Part shown: piece after piece, positions 7,229-15,180 of the stretch
How positions within the stretch are numbered: the first letter of the stretch is position 1
Layout of the letters: each line of letters opens with the position of its first letter
Assembly (NCBI GenBank): GCA_038240015.1
Contig: JBBSEF010000035.1
Coordinates: 1 to 29,127 of the forward strand
Reading direction: 5' to 3'
Length of the DNA: 29,127 bases
Source: CAHJXF01 sp038240015
Lineage (GTDB): Bacteria; Pseudomonadota; Gammaproteobacteria; Burkholderiales; Burkholderiaceae_D
Program-made: the position numbers and the translations under genes
Notes under the pieces: generated by a model
Databases searched by the model: none
What the model was told of the DNA's origin: nothing
Seen by the model: the letters and a program-made list of their open reading frames with translations, nothing else

Positions 7229-7981
7229 TCATCCGAGCGCGAGCGCGCCGACTCCGATCACGATCAGCCCCGCCGCGATCAGGCGCGGCAGGGTGTGTCC
7301 TTCGCCCAGCAGTCGAGCGCCGAACCACGCGCCGATCATCATCGACATCTCGCGTGCTGGCGCGACGTGGCTGACCGGCGCCATCGTCATCGCGTACAGC
7401 ACGAGGATGTAGCCTGCCGGTCCGAGGATGGCGACGCCGAGCGCTTCCCTCCAGTAACGCGGAAATTCGCGCGCAACGGTTGCGTGATCGCGCAGCGCCC
7501 GCGGCGCAAGCACCAGGCTGCGAAACAGATTGCCGACGTAGTCGACCAGCAGCGGCGAGATCAGCAGCACCTTGACCGCATAGCCATCGTTCAAGGTGTA
7601 CGCGGCGATCAGCAATCCCGTCAGACCTCCCCAGTACAGACCGGCGACGACCGTACCGCGCTCCGCACGGGGCTTCTGCAATTCGTGCCAGAGCCTGCGG
7701 CCTCCGGCGAGAACCAGCACGCCCGCGACGACGAGCAGCGCGCCCGCGGTCGCAATCAGCGTGGGATGCTCGTCGAGCACGAAGATCGCGCCGACGAACG
7801 AGACCAGCGGCCCGGTGCCGCGCGCGATCGGATACACGACCGAAAGATCCGCGGCGCGGTAGCCGCGCTGCAGGCATTCGGAATAAAGCGCGTGCAGCAT
7901 GCAGGTGCCGGCCAGCGCAAGCAGTGCTGCCGTCGAAGCGCGCGGCGCGAAATCGCGCAGCGCGAACAACGCCAGCGGCAT
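7229..7981 (-). CDS. EamA/DMT-family transporter, apparently lacking its first helix
   Basis: A 250-residue polytopic membrane protein of the drug/metabolite transporter superfamily. About eight or nine hydrophobic segments follow each other, with VVYPIARGTGPLVSFVGAIFV and APAREMSMMIGAWFGARLLGE marking the two EamA repeats. Translation from ATG 7981 starts in the middle of the second helix. The reading frame upstream continues with family-like residues (SSWNLLAKRA, then HFNWYYSTGAALLF), yet has no ATG, GTG or TTG before an in-frame TAG at 8117-8119, and no hydrophobic first helix is found in any frame. The gene may use a rare start such as CTG 8098, or be N-terminally degraded and non-functional. 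The substrate is unknown. Confidence 0.7.
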   Translation of the reverse strand: MPLALFALRDFAPRASTAALLALAGTCMLHALYSECLQRGYRAADLSVVYPIARGTGPLVSFVGAIFVLDEHPTLIATAGALLVVAGVLVLAGGRRLWHELQKPRAERGTVVAGLYWGGLTGLLIAAYTLNDGYAVKVLLISPLLVDYVGNLFRSLVLAPRALRDHATVAREFPRYWREALGVAILGPAGYILVLYAMTMAPVSHVAPAREMSMMIGAWFGARLLGEGHTLPRLIAAGLIVIGVGALALG

Positions 7982-8119
7982 GAAAAGCAGTGCCGCTCCG
8001 GTCGAGTAGTACCAGTTGAAATGCCGGCAATGCGCGGCGCGTTTGGCCAGCAGGTTCCAGCTCGAACCGTGAGCGCACCACCATGCCGAGCTCCACAGCG
8101 GATCTTGCGATGGAGGCTA

Positions 8120-8281
8120 CGCGGAGATTGCACCGCGCGGTCCACTGTGCTCTAATCCGGCCCCTCGCATGCGACCCCGACCGCTAGCAAGTACACTTGT
8201 GGGTTTCCTGAAGCGCATGAACGGATTTGCTGAACCACTTTCGACGCGGACAAACCCGTCGGTTGAAGGATAGAGGAAGGT
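8120..8281. other. Intergenic region upstream of dksA
   Basis: The gap between the degraded 5' part of the DMT gene and dksA must hold the dksA promoter. TACACT (8192-8197), inside the small inverted repeat CAAGT-AC-ACTTG (8188-8199), is the best -10 candidate, but no acceptable -35 lies 16-18 bases before it. The ribosome-binding site GAGGAAGG at 8273-8280 directly precedes the dksA ATG. Confidence 0.3.
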
Positions 8282-9046
8282 ATGGGAGCCAAGACCGCAA
8301 CCACCAGGACTGCCACTGCCCGCACGGCAAAAGCAGCCCCTGCGACCAAACGTGCAGCGCCTGCGAAGAAGGCCGCGCCACCGGCCAGGAAAACCGCGAC
8401 GGCGGTGAACAAAGCTGCATCAGCAAAAAAACCTGCGCCTGCGAAGAAGATCGCGTCCGCGAAGAAGACCGTGCCCGCAAAAAAGAACGCGCCTGTCACC
8501 AAAAACGCTGCCCCTGCGAAGAAAGCCGCGCCCGCCGCGAAGCGCGTCGAATTCGCACCCGCCGCGAAGCGCGTCGCGCCGGTGAACGGCGTGCAGGCGA
8601 AAGCCGCATTTGCCGCGCCGGCGTCTCGTGCCGCGGCCCGCGTGCTCACCGAGGCCGAAATCCTTCGCGCTCCCGAGAAGGACTACATGAATGCTTCGCA
8701 GCTCCTGTTCTTCAAGAGCCGGCTGCAGGGCATGGAGCAGGACATCCTGCGCAACGCCGGTGAAACCACCGAGCATCTGCGCGAGTCGATCATCGTTCCC
8801 GACCCCGCCGATCGCGCGACGATCGAAGAAGAGCATGCGCTCGAGCTGCGCACCCGCGACCGCGAGCGCAAGCTGTTGAAGAAGATTCAGCAGTCGATCT
8901 ACCGCATCGACTCGGGTGAATACGGCTATTGCGAAGAGACCGGGGATCCGATCGGCGTGCCGCGTCTCCTGGCGCGTCCGACCGCGACGCTCTCGCTCGA
9001 AGCGCAGGAACGACGCGAGATGAAGCAGAGAATGTTCGGCGAGTAA
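8282..9046 (+). CDS. dksA: RNA polymerase-binding transcription factor DksA with long basic N-terminal tail
   Basis: A 254-residue protein. Residues 135-254 match DksA: a coiled coil with the acidic tip D174-P-A-D177-R-A that enters the RNA polymerase secondary channel and works with ppGpp, then YRIDSGEYGYCEETGDPIG and the C-terminal helix. Only one of the four zinc-finger cysteines is kept (Cys 217); the others are replaced, as known for non-zinc DksA forms in alpha- and betaproteobacteria. Residues 1-120 are a low-complexity tail of repeated PAKKAAP-like units, about one lysine in every four to five residues, resembling bacterial histone H1-like tails. ATG 8282 has GAGGAAGG just upstream. 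Both ends are next to minus-strand genes, so it is probably transcribed alone. Confidence 0.93.
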   Translation: MGAKTATTRTATARTAKAAPATKRAAPAKKAAPPARKTATAVNKAASAKKPAPAKKIASAKKTVPAKKNAPVTKNAAPAKKAAPAAKRVEFAPAAKRVAPVNGVQAKAAFAAPASRAAARVLTEAEILRAPEKDYMNASQLLFFKSRLQGMEQDILRNAGETTEHLRESIIVPDPADRATIEEEHALELRTRDRERKLLKKIQQSIYRIDSGEYGYCEETGDPIGVPRLLARPTATLSLEAQERREMKQRMFGE

Positions 9047-9071
9047 TGGAAGGCGTCGTCTCCGCGGCTTA

Positions 9072-11177
9072 TCAAAAATATTTCGTCGCGCCCAGATAGA
9101 AGCCCCGGCGCGGGCCGAACTGCGGCGCGCCCACGCCGATGCCGCTGCCGTCGCGCAACGGATAGACGCGATCGAAGACGTTGATCACCGCCAGGCGCCC
9201 TTCGAATTTGCCTAGCCCGTCGACGGCCCGGGTCTGCGATGCGCTCAGGTTCACCTGCGTGTACGAAGGCAAGTGCTCGGTGTTCGCGAAGCCGCGACGC
9301 AATCCGCTTCCGTGAAGAAGGTCCGCGCCGAGTCGCGTTTCGCCCCACAGATATGACGCCCCTGCGGACGCGGTGAACTTCTGATCGTGATCGAGGTGTA
9401 CCCAATGGCTTGCGATGTAAGCGAGCTCATCCGGGCCGAAGTTGAATTGGCCCGTCACGATGTTGCGACCCTCGGCCTTCGAGATCGATGCGTTCGCATA
9501 GAGAGACAAGTTGCTCTTCTTGTATGACGCCGAGAACTCGAGTCCTCGGATGCGGCCTTCGTCGAAATTGAACGCCGAGTAGATCAGTGCACGGCCGAAC
9601 TGCCCTTCGTCCTGCAAGTTGCGAACCTTGCGATAGAAAGCGTCGACGCCGATCGTGATCTCCTGGGTCAGCTGATGCGACAGCCCGGCGTCGAAGTAGT
9701 TCGAGCGTTCGCTCTTGACCGATGTGTCGGCTTCCGACGGCAGCGCATTGGTGGTGCCGAGAAATTTCGCGACCGAGGTCGTGTCGATCTTTTCGGTGGG
9801 CGGCGGTGTGAAATAGCGCGCGTATCCGAAATGCAGACGCGTATTGCGTGAAACGTCATAGACGAGCCCGAAGCGCGGGCTCAACTGTTTCTCGTTGACG
9901 ACGGTCGCAACGTGATCGAAGCGCGCACCGAAGTTCACCGTCAGGTCTTTGCTTGCACGCCATTCGTCTTGCAGGTAGAGGCCGTAGGTCAGACCGGACA
10001 AGCGCGAATTGTCGACGATCGTGAACGGCGTCGTGCTGGTTTGGTTGCCGTCGTCATCGGCTGCAAACACCTGTGAACTGTTGTTGACCGAAAAGCGCTC
10101 GCGTTGTGCGAACACGCCGGACCGCAGGGTGTGCGCGTCGCTCAGACGAAAGCTGAAATCGCCCTGCAAGCCATAGGCTTCGTTCCTTCGTAGCACTTGC
10201 GCAGAGACGCCGTTGAAGAGCAGGTCGCCGAGCGGGTCCGGCTGATAAGCCACGTCGGTGTAGCGATGAAACACCGACCATTGGTAGTCGACACGATCGG
10301 TCGGGCTCGCTTGATAGCTTGCGATCTGGAAAGAGTTCTTCTCGTTTTGACGCGCATTGAATTTAGTCGAGTCCGACACACGGCCGCCGTCGATTGCGAA
10401 GCTGGGCGTCTGATCGGGCACATTGGGAATCTCGAACTTGTTGTTGGATGTGCCGAAGATGAAGCTCATGCGGCTGTTCTCATCGATGACGCGAGACAGA
10501 TAGCCGAAGCCCTTCTGCTGCCTGGTCGTGTCGTGAATCGCGTTGCGCTCGGCGGTGGGATTTTCGATGCCGATGTCGTTGCGCAGGTAGGAGCCGGTGA
10601 GGAAATAACTCCAGGCGTCGCTCGTGCCCGCGTATTCGACGCTGCCTTCACGATGCCCACGCGAGCCACCGAGGACGCTGACGTTGCCGCCGTTCTCGAA
10701 GCCCGTGCCGCGCGTGCGGATGTCGACGATGCCTGCGGTGCGATAGCCGTACTGCGCAGGCAGCGCGCCGGTGAGGATGTTGATCTGATCGGCGAAACGC
10801 GTGTCCAGCGATTGCCCGAATCCCGAGATCGCTTCGGGGACGACAACGCCATTGATGCGGTACTGAAGATTCGAGTGATCGCCGCGGACGTGCAGTTGCC
10901 CATAGCTGTCCTGCACCACGCCCGGTGCTTGCAGGATCAGTTGATTGAGCGGCGTCGCATTGCCCAACGGCAGCGACTCGATATCCTTCTTGTCGAAACG
11001 ATAGATGGTGCTGCCGGTCTCGGGTGAGAGCCCGTTACGTGCAGCGTCGAGCTTCAGGCCGGTAACCTGGATCGGATCGAGACGTTCGACATCGGCCGCA
11101 TGGCCGGTCGTGCAATAGATCGTGGCGACGATGGCCGCGACGGCGCCCCGCTTGAGCGCGCGATTGTTCGTACTCAT
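9072..11177 (-). CDS. TonB-dependent outer-membrane receptor
   Basis: A 701-residue outer-membrane protein. ATG 11177 has AGGAG eight bases upstream. Residues 1-28 are a signal peptide ending GHAA. DPIQVTG (34-40) is at the place of a TonB box. The plug domain follows, with the motifs LNQLILQAPGVVQDSYGQLHVRG (split as LNQLILQAPGV and LHVRGDHSNLQYRING) and GYRTAGIVDIRTR. The remaining 500 residues form the beta-barrel, with FTPPPTEK and LSPRFGLVYDVSRNTRLHFG strands and a terminal aromatic residue (TKYF) needed for assembly. It imports a scarce ligand across the outer membrane using TonB energy. The ligand is unknown; the co-directional small Cys/His protein 62 bases upstream suggests a metal. 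No Fur box was recognised. Confidence 0.92.
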   Translation of the reverse strand: MSTNNRALKRGAVAAIVATIYCTTGHAADVERLDPIQVTGLKLDAARNGLSPETGSTIYRFDKKDIESLPLGNATPLNQLILQAPGVVQDSYGQLHVRGDHSNLQYRINGVVVPEAISGFGQSLDTRFADQINILTGALPAQYGYRTAGIVDIRTRGTGFENGGNVSVLGGSRGHREGSVEYAGTSDAWSYFLTGSYLRNDIGIENPTAERNAIHDTTRQQKGFGYLSRVIDENSRMSFIFGTSNNKFEIPNVPDQTPSFAIDGGRVSDSTKFNARQNEKNSFQIASYQASPTDRVDYQWSVFHRYTDVAYQPDPLGDLLFNGVSAQVLRRNEAYGLQGDFSFRLSDAHTLRSGVFAQRERFSVNNSSQVFAADDDGNQTSTTPFTIVDNSRLSGLTYGLYLQDEWRASKDLTVNFGARFDHVATVVNEKQLSPRFGLVYDVSRNTRLHFGYARYFTPPPTEKIDTTSVAKFLGTTNALPSEADTSVKSERSNYFDAGLSHQLTQEITIGVDAFYRKVRNLQDEGQFGRALIYSAFNFDEGRIRGLEFSASYKKSNLSLYANASISKAEGRNIVTGQFNFGPDELAYIASHWVHLDHDQKFTASAGASYLWGETRLGADLLHGSGLRRGFANTEHLPSYTQVNLSASQTRAVDGLGKFEGRLAVINVFDRVYPLRDGSGIGVGAPQFGPRRGFYLGATKYF

Positions 11178-11206
11178 TGCAACTTCTCCTGAACATGGAA
11201 ATCGTT

Positions 11207-11226
11207 TCTTTCGCTGGCGCGAAAGA
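11207..11226. other. Perfect 8-bp hairpin upstream of the TonB receptor gene
   Basis: TCTTTCGC (11207-11214) and GCGAAAGA (11219-11226) are exact inverted copies with the loop TGGC. It lies between the small Cys/His protein gene and the receptor gene, about 17 bases from the receptor's ribosome-binding site. It could be an RNA stem in the joint message or a protein-binding operator; no T-run follows. Confidence 0.6.
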
Positions 11227-11239
11227 TCGTCGATGATCG

Positions 11240-11554
11240 TCAGGAGAAGATGGGCGGCGCGCGGCTTCGATAGTGAGGGAAGAACGCGAGTCCGACACGA
11301 CCCGTCGCGAACGCGAACGCGATGAGGGGCCTGGCTTGCGGCAGCGGGACGGTCGGCGGATTTCCCGCGATCGCGTGATCCAGATGGGCGAGCGCAAGGC
11401 ACTTCGCGCAGACCCGTTCCTGCGGATCGGTGGTGTCCTGCTTGTGCGCGAGTTGCTCGAAGCTGTGACCGAGCAAATGCAGCACCGCCTGCTGCTGAGC
11501 GAAGATCAGCAGCGCGGCGAGCAGGAGTCGAAGACCGCGGGATTTGAACAACAT
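11240..11554 (-). CDS. Small secreted Cys/His protein, DUF2946-like
   Basis: A 104-residue protein with a hydrophobic N-terminus (LRLLLAALLIFAQQ, residues 8-21) that acts as signal peptide or anchor. Residues 49-60 hold the cluster C-A-K-C-L-A-L-A-H-L-D-H, a plausible metal site, and the C-terminus HYRSRAPP resembles the ending of DUF2946 proteins, which are often found beside metal-related TonB receptors and copper or cobalt genes. ATG 11554 is chosen because the hydrophobic segment follows directly; an in-frame ATG at 11632 would place 26 arginine-rich residues before it. It precedes the TonB receptor on the same strand and is probably co-transcribed. Assignment to DUF2946 is by pattern only. 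Confidence 0.65.
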   Translation of the reverse strand: MLFKSRGLRLLLAALLIFAQQQAVLHLLGHSFEQLAHKQDTTDPQERVCAKCLALAHLDHAIAGNPPTVPLPQARPLIAFAFATGRVGLAFFPHYRSRAPPIFS

Positions 11555-11724
11555 CTCCCGAGTCTGCCGCAAACCCCGTGTCGGACGCAACCCGAGAGGG
11601 CGGCCCGCAGCGCGGATCGTCGCGGATCGCATGCTAGACTCGAAATTGAGTTTTCACTATGGCGTGCGGTTCGGCGCGCAGTTCAGCTTTCCGCAGTCAG
11701 CGTTCATCAAGGTGTGGAGTCGGC

Positions 11725-13149
11725 GTGGCGTTCTCGGGACTGTTCGGAAAAAAGAAAGGGAAAGAGCCAGAACCACGCGCGCGGGCGTCGTCCGATGCTG
11801 CGCGATCCACCGAGTCCACTGCGAAGAGCCGCAATACCGAGGCCTCGCCGAACAGCGGTCGCGGCCCCACCACGAAATCGCCGCCGACGCTGTCGCCGCG
11901 GGATGTCGCCCGAGCGACTGCTGAAAAGATCGACTTGATCGAGTCGCAGATCGAATCGGAAATCATGCAATCGCGCAGCGATCCGTACGGGGCTCGTGCG
12001 ACCAGCACCTCGCGTATCGATAAGACGCGCACCTCGCTTGGCAATACCGCGATTGCAACCAATCATCCCGGCGCGCAGTCGACCGACTTGATGCTGGGCG
12101 ACTCACGCCTCGCCAACTCGATGGAGTTGTCCGTCACGGGCAACCCGGCCGTCGAAGAAGCCGCCATCCTTTATGCGAACGGTCAGGACCTGCCTGCTGT
12201 CGCCGTGTTGTCCGACGCCGTCCGTGAAGACCGCGGCAACGAAACCTGGTTAATGCTGCTCGAACTTTTTCAATCGCTTGGCAAGCGCAACGAGTTCGAA
12301 AACCTGGCGATCGACTACGCCGTGAAATTCGAGACGTCGGCCCCGGCCTGGTCGGACGCTCACACGCGCAAGCCGATCGTAAAAAAACCCGAGCCCACAG
12401 GCCGCGCGGCGCTCGTCTTCAAGGGCGCTCTCGACTCACGCATCATCCCGCAGCTTGAGAAACTCAAGACACTGGCGCAGCGCAATGCGGTTCTGCATCT
12501 CGAATTCGATCAGGTCACGGGCGCGGATACGGCCGGCGCGGAATTGATCCTGCGGGTGTTCGCCGCGTTTCAAAAATCCAATCACGAGGTCGTGATTAGC
12601 GGCGCAGGACACCTCACCGACCAACTGCAGACAGCGATCGAGGTCGGACGCCGCGATGCATCCAACGCCGTGTGGATGCTCTTGCTCGAGGTCTATCGCA
12701 TACTCGGGCGTCAGGCTGCGTTCGAAGAAACCAGCATCGACTATTGCGTGACCTACGAGGTCTCGCCGCCGCCGTGGGAACCCGCGTCTCCGAAGTATCG
12801 GATCGAAGATCAGAACGTTGCCGCCGCCCCGGCCCAACCCGCCGAGCCCGACCCGGAAGAGGTTCTACCGACGGACACGATCGCGCTGGCAGGCGAGTTG
12901 CTCGGGCGAAGCGAAAGCGATTTTCAGCGTCTGACCGCATTCGCGACGAATCACCAGCACATCATCATCGATTGCACCCGACTAGTCCGGGTAGACTTCA
13001 CTGCCGCAGGCTTGTTGCTCAACTGGGCGGTGGGCATGCGCGGCGCGCGCAAGGACATCGAGTTCGTTCGCGTCGGCCATCTCGTGGCCGCATTGTTCGT
13101 CGTGATGGGACTGCACGAAGTCGTGCCGGTCGGCCGCCGCAAAGTCTGA
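11725..13149 (+). CDS. STAS-domain protein with duplicated helical/STAS modules
   Basis: A 474-residue cytoplasmic protein without signal peptide. GTG 11725 has GGAG five bases upstream. Residues 1-120 are polar and probably disordered. A helical hairpin (about 142-209) is followed by a STAS-like domain (227-310, with GADTAGAELIL), then a second copy of the hairpin (314-351), a Pro/Ala linker and a second STAS-like domain (383-474, with RVDFTAAGLLL). The two hairpins share 17 of 38 residues (172-209 and 314-351), so the protein arose by internal duplication. STAS domains bind partner proteins or nucleotides in anti-sigma-factor-antagonist systems; here the serine usually phosphorylated is not conserved (D-T/F-A-G). 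It stands 128 bases before hslV. Its function is unknown; the conserved place next to hslVU hints at stress or proteolysis. Confidence 0.8.
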   Translation: MAFSGLFGKKKGKEPEPRARASSDAARSTESTAKSRNTEASPNSGRGPTTKSPPTLSPRDVARATAEKIDLIESQIESEIMQSRSDPYGARATSTSRIDKTRTSLGNTAIATNHPGAQSTDLMLGDSRLANSMELSVTGNPAVEEAAILYANGQDLPAVAVLSDAVREDRGNETWLMLLELFQSLGKRNEFENLAIDYAVKFETSAPAWSDAHTRKPIVKKPEPTGRAALVFKGALDSRIIPQLEKLKTLAQRNAVLHLEFDQVTGADTAGAELILRVFAAFQKSNHEVVISGAGHLTDQLQTAIEVGRRDASNAVWMLLLEVYRILGRQAAFEETSIDYCVTYEVSPPPWEPASPKYRIEDQNVAAAPAQPAEPDPEEVLPTDTIALAGELLGRSESDFQRLTAFATNHQHIIIDCTRLVRVDFTAAGLLLNWAVGMRGARKDIEFVRVGHLVAALFVVMGLHEVVPVGRRKV

Positions 13150-13170
13150 CGCGGGGGCCGATCCGAAGCG

Positions 13171-13202
13171 CGACGCAGCGGTCCGCCGACCGCCTCGCGT
13201 CG
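13171..13202. other. Imperfect hairpin between STAS gene and hslV
   Basis: CGACGC (13171-13176) pairs with GCGTCG (13197-13202) and, inside, CGGT (13179-13182) pairs with ACCG (13189-13192) around the loop CCGCCG. It lies 21 bases after the STAS stop and just before the proposed hslV promoter. No T-run follows; it could separate the two transcription units or protect the upstream message. Confidence 0.35.
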
Positions 13203-13221
13203 GCGCGAAAACCAGGCAGCG

Positions 13222-13249
13222 CTTGAATTGCCGGACGCCGCCCCGACCT
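13222..13249 (+). promoter_or_regulatory. Sigma-32-like heat-shock promoter of hslVU
   Basis: CTTGAA at 13222-13227 equals the core of the sigma-32 -35 element, and CCCGACCT at 13242-13249, preceded by a further C, resembles the -10 element CCCCATnT. The spacer is 14 bases. Transcription would begin near 13256, leaving about 22 untranslated bases before the hslV ATG with its GGAG site. hslVU is a known heat-shock operon, which supports the reading. Confidence 0.45.
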
Positions 13250-13277
13250 CCGATGCATTCGTCTTGTCGGAGTTCTC

Positions 13278-13814
13278 ATGGAGCAATATCACGGCACGAC
13301 CATCGTGGCCGTACGTCGCGGCAATCGTGTCGCGATCGGCGGCGACGGCCAGGTCACGATGGGCAACCTCGTCGTCAAAGGCACGGCGCAGAAAGTTCGC
13401 AGGCTCTATCAGGGCAGGATACTGACGGGCTTTGCGGGCAGCACGGCCGACGCGTTTTCGCTGCTCGATCGATTCGAAGCCAAACTCGAAAAGCATCAGG
13501 GCAATCTGCAGCGCGCGGCCGTCGAGCTCGCCAAGGACTGGCGCACCGATCGCATACTTCGCCGGCTCGAAGCGATGCTGATCGTGGCCGACAGCGAGCA
13601 CACCTACCAGATCACGGGCAACGGCGACGTGCTCGAGCCCGAAGGCGGCGTGGCCGCAATCGGATCGGGAGGCGCGTATGCGCAGGCGGCGGCCAAGGCT
13701 CTCGTCGACAACACCGATCTCGACCCGAGTGACATCGTCAAGAAGGCGTTGACGATCGCGGGCGAGCTTTGCATCTACACCAATCAATCGCACGTCATCG
13801 AGACGCTGGATTGA
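13278..13814 (+). CDS. hslV: ATP-dependent protease subunit HslV
   Basis: A 178-residue proteolytic subunit of the HslVU (ClpQY) complex, a two-ring threonine protease that degrades misfolded and regulatory proteins in the cytoplasm. The propeptide MEQYHG is removed to expose Thr 7 of TTIVAVRRG as nucleophile. GGDGQVTMG, GFAGSTADAF and IGSGGAYAQAAA are family signatures, and length is normal. ATG 13278 has GGAG five bases upstream. hslU follows after 10 bases, so the pair is translated from one message. The start region carries a sigma-32-like promoter. Confidence 0.98.
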   Translation: MEQYHGTTIVAVRRGNRVAIGGDGQVTMGNLVVKGTAQKVRRLYQGRILTGFAGSTADAFSLLDRFEAKLEKHQGNLQRAAVELAKDWRTDRILRRLEAMLIVADSEHTYQITGNGDVLEPEGGVAAIGSGGAYAQAAAKALVDNTDLDPSDIVKKALTIAGELCIYTNQSHVIETLD

Positions 13815-13824
13815 ACGAAAGAAT

Positions 13825-15180
13825 ATGTCCAAGACCATGACCCCTGCCGAGATCGTCTCGGAGCTCGACAAGCACATCGTCGGCCAGAAGAAAGCCAAGC
13901 GCGCGGTCGCCGTGGCGCTACGCAATCGCTGGCGCCGCCAGCAGGTCGAAGGCCCGCTGCGCCACGAGATCACGCCGAAGAATATTCTGATGATCGGCCC
14001 GACCGGTGTCGGCAAGACCGAGATCGCGCGGCGCCTCGCGCGGCTCGCGGACGCACCGTTCATCAAGATCGAAGCGACCAAGTTCACCGAGGTCGGCTAT
14101 GTTGGCCGCGATGTCGATACGATCATTCGCGACCTCGCCGAAACCGCAGTCAAGGAAACGCGCGAAGTCGCGATGAAGAAAGTGCGCGAGCGCGCCGAAG
14201 ACGCGGCCGAAGAGCGCGTGCTCGACGCGCTGTTGCCGCCTCCGCGCGACACCGGCTTCGCATCCGCGCCCGCGGCGGCCGATCCCGATCACGCCAACGA
14301 TAGCAACACGCGCCAGAAATTTCGCAAGAAGCTGCGCGAAGGCGAGCTCGACGACAAGGACATCGAGATCGAACTATCGTCGCCGGTCGCGAACATGGAG
14401 ATCATGGCGCCGCCCGGGATGGAAGAGATGACCGAGCAGATTCGCGGCATGTTCCAGAACATGTCGTCGAACAGTCGCAAGAAAACCAGGAAACTCAAAG
14501 TGGGTGAGGCGAAGAAGTTGCTCGCCGACGAAGAGGCGGCCAAGCTCGTCAATGAAGAAGAGCTCAGGTTGCAGGCGGTCTCGAACGTCGAGCAGAACGG
14601 CATCGTGTTTCTCGACGAGATCGACAAGATCGCATCGCGCCAGGAATACGGCGGCGCCGACGTGTCGCGTCAGGGCGTGCAGCGCGATCTGTTGCCGTTG
14701 GTCGAAGGCACGACCGTGTCGACCAAGTACGGCATGATCAAGACCGATCACATCCTGTTCATCGCGTCGGGCGCGTTCCATCTGGCCAAGCCGAGCGATT
14801 TAATTCCCGAATTGCAGGGTCGCTTTCCGATTCGCGTCGAGCTCGACTCGCTGTCGGTTGACGACTTCCAGCGCATCCTTACGCAGACCGATGCGGCGCT
14901 GACCAAGCAATACCTCGCGCTGCTCGCGACCGAGAACGTGACCCTGGACTTCACCGACGCCGGCATCAAACGACTTGCGGAGATCGCGTTTTCCGTCAAC
15001 GAGAAGACCGAGAACATCGGCGCACGCCGTCTCTATACGGTGATGGAACGCTTGCTCGAAGAGCTGTCGTTTGAGGCCACGACGCTCGTGAATCAAACGG
15101 TCGTGATCGATGCCGCGTATGTCGACTCGCGACTCGCGGAGTTGGCCGATAGCGAGGACCTCGCGCGCTACGTGCTGTGA
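13825..15180 (+). CDS. hslU: HslU ATPase subunit of the HslVU protease
   Basis: A 451-residue AAA+ unfoldase that binds, unfolds and feeds substrates to HslV. Walker A is GPTGVGKT at residues 58-65, the pore motif GYVG at 91-94, and Walker B is seen in IVFLDEIDKIA. The I-domain (about 110-240) has the usual charged helical insertion, and the C-terminal part ends with DLARYVL, the tail that docks between HslV subunits. The length matches the family. ATG 13825 has a GAAAG purine stretch upstream. The stop overlaps the end of the minus-strand cobalamin-binding-protein gene by 13 bases, so the two transcripts converge and overlap. Confidence 0.98.
   Translation: MSKTMTPAEIVSELDKHIVGQKKAKRAVAVALRNRWRRQQVEGPLRHEITPKNILMIGPTGVGKTEIARRLARLADAPFIKIEATKFTEVGYVGRDVDTIIRDLAETAVKETREVAMKKVRERAEDAAEERVLDALLPPPRDTGFASAPAAADPDHANDSNTRQKFRKKLREGELDDKDIEIELSSPVANMEIMAPPGMEEMTEQIRGMFQNMSSNSRKKTRKLKVGEAKKLLADEEAAKLVNEEELRLQAVSNVEQNGIVFLDEIDKIASRQEYGGADVSRQGVQRDLLPLVEGTTVSTKYGMIKTDHILFIASGAFHLAKPSDLIPELQGRFPIRVELDSLSVDDFQRILTQTDAALTKQYLALLATENVTLDFTDAGIKRLAEIAFSVNEKTENIGARRLYTVMERLLEELSFEATTLVNQTVVIDAAYVDSRLAELADSEDLARYVL

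Noticed and set aside
7161..8096. Extension of the binding-protein frame up to 8096
   Set aside because: The added part overlaps the DMT gene in another frame and would place the signal peptide in the middle of a protein.
8188..8199. CAAGTACACTTG before dksA as operator or promoter
   Set aside because: Only 5-bp arms, and no -35 element at proper distance; kept only as a remark in the gap entry.
12951..14087. Long minus-strand open frame opposite the STAS gene end and hslV/hslU
   Set aside because: It lies wholly antisense to well supported genes; its protein has no family pattern and its length is explained by GC-rich codon structure.
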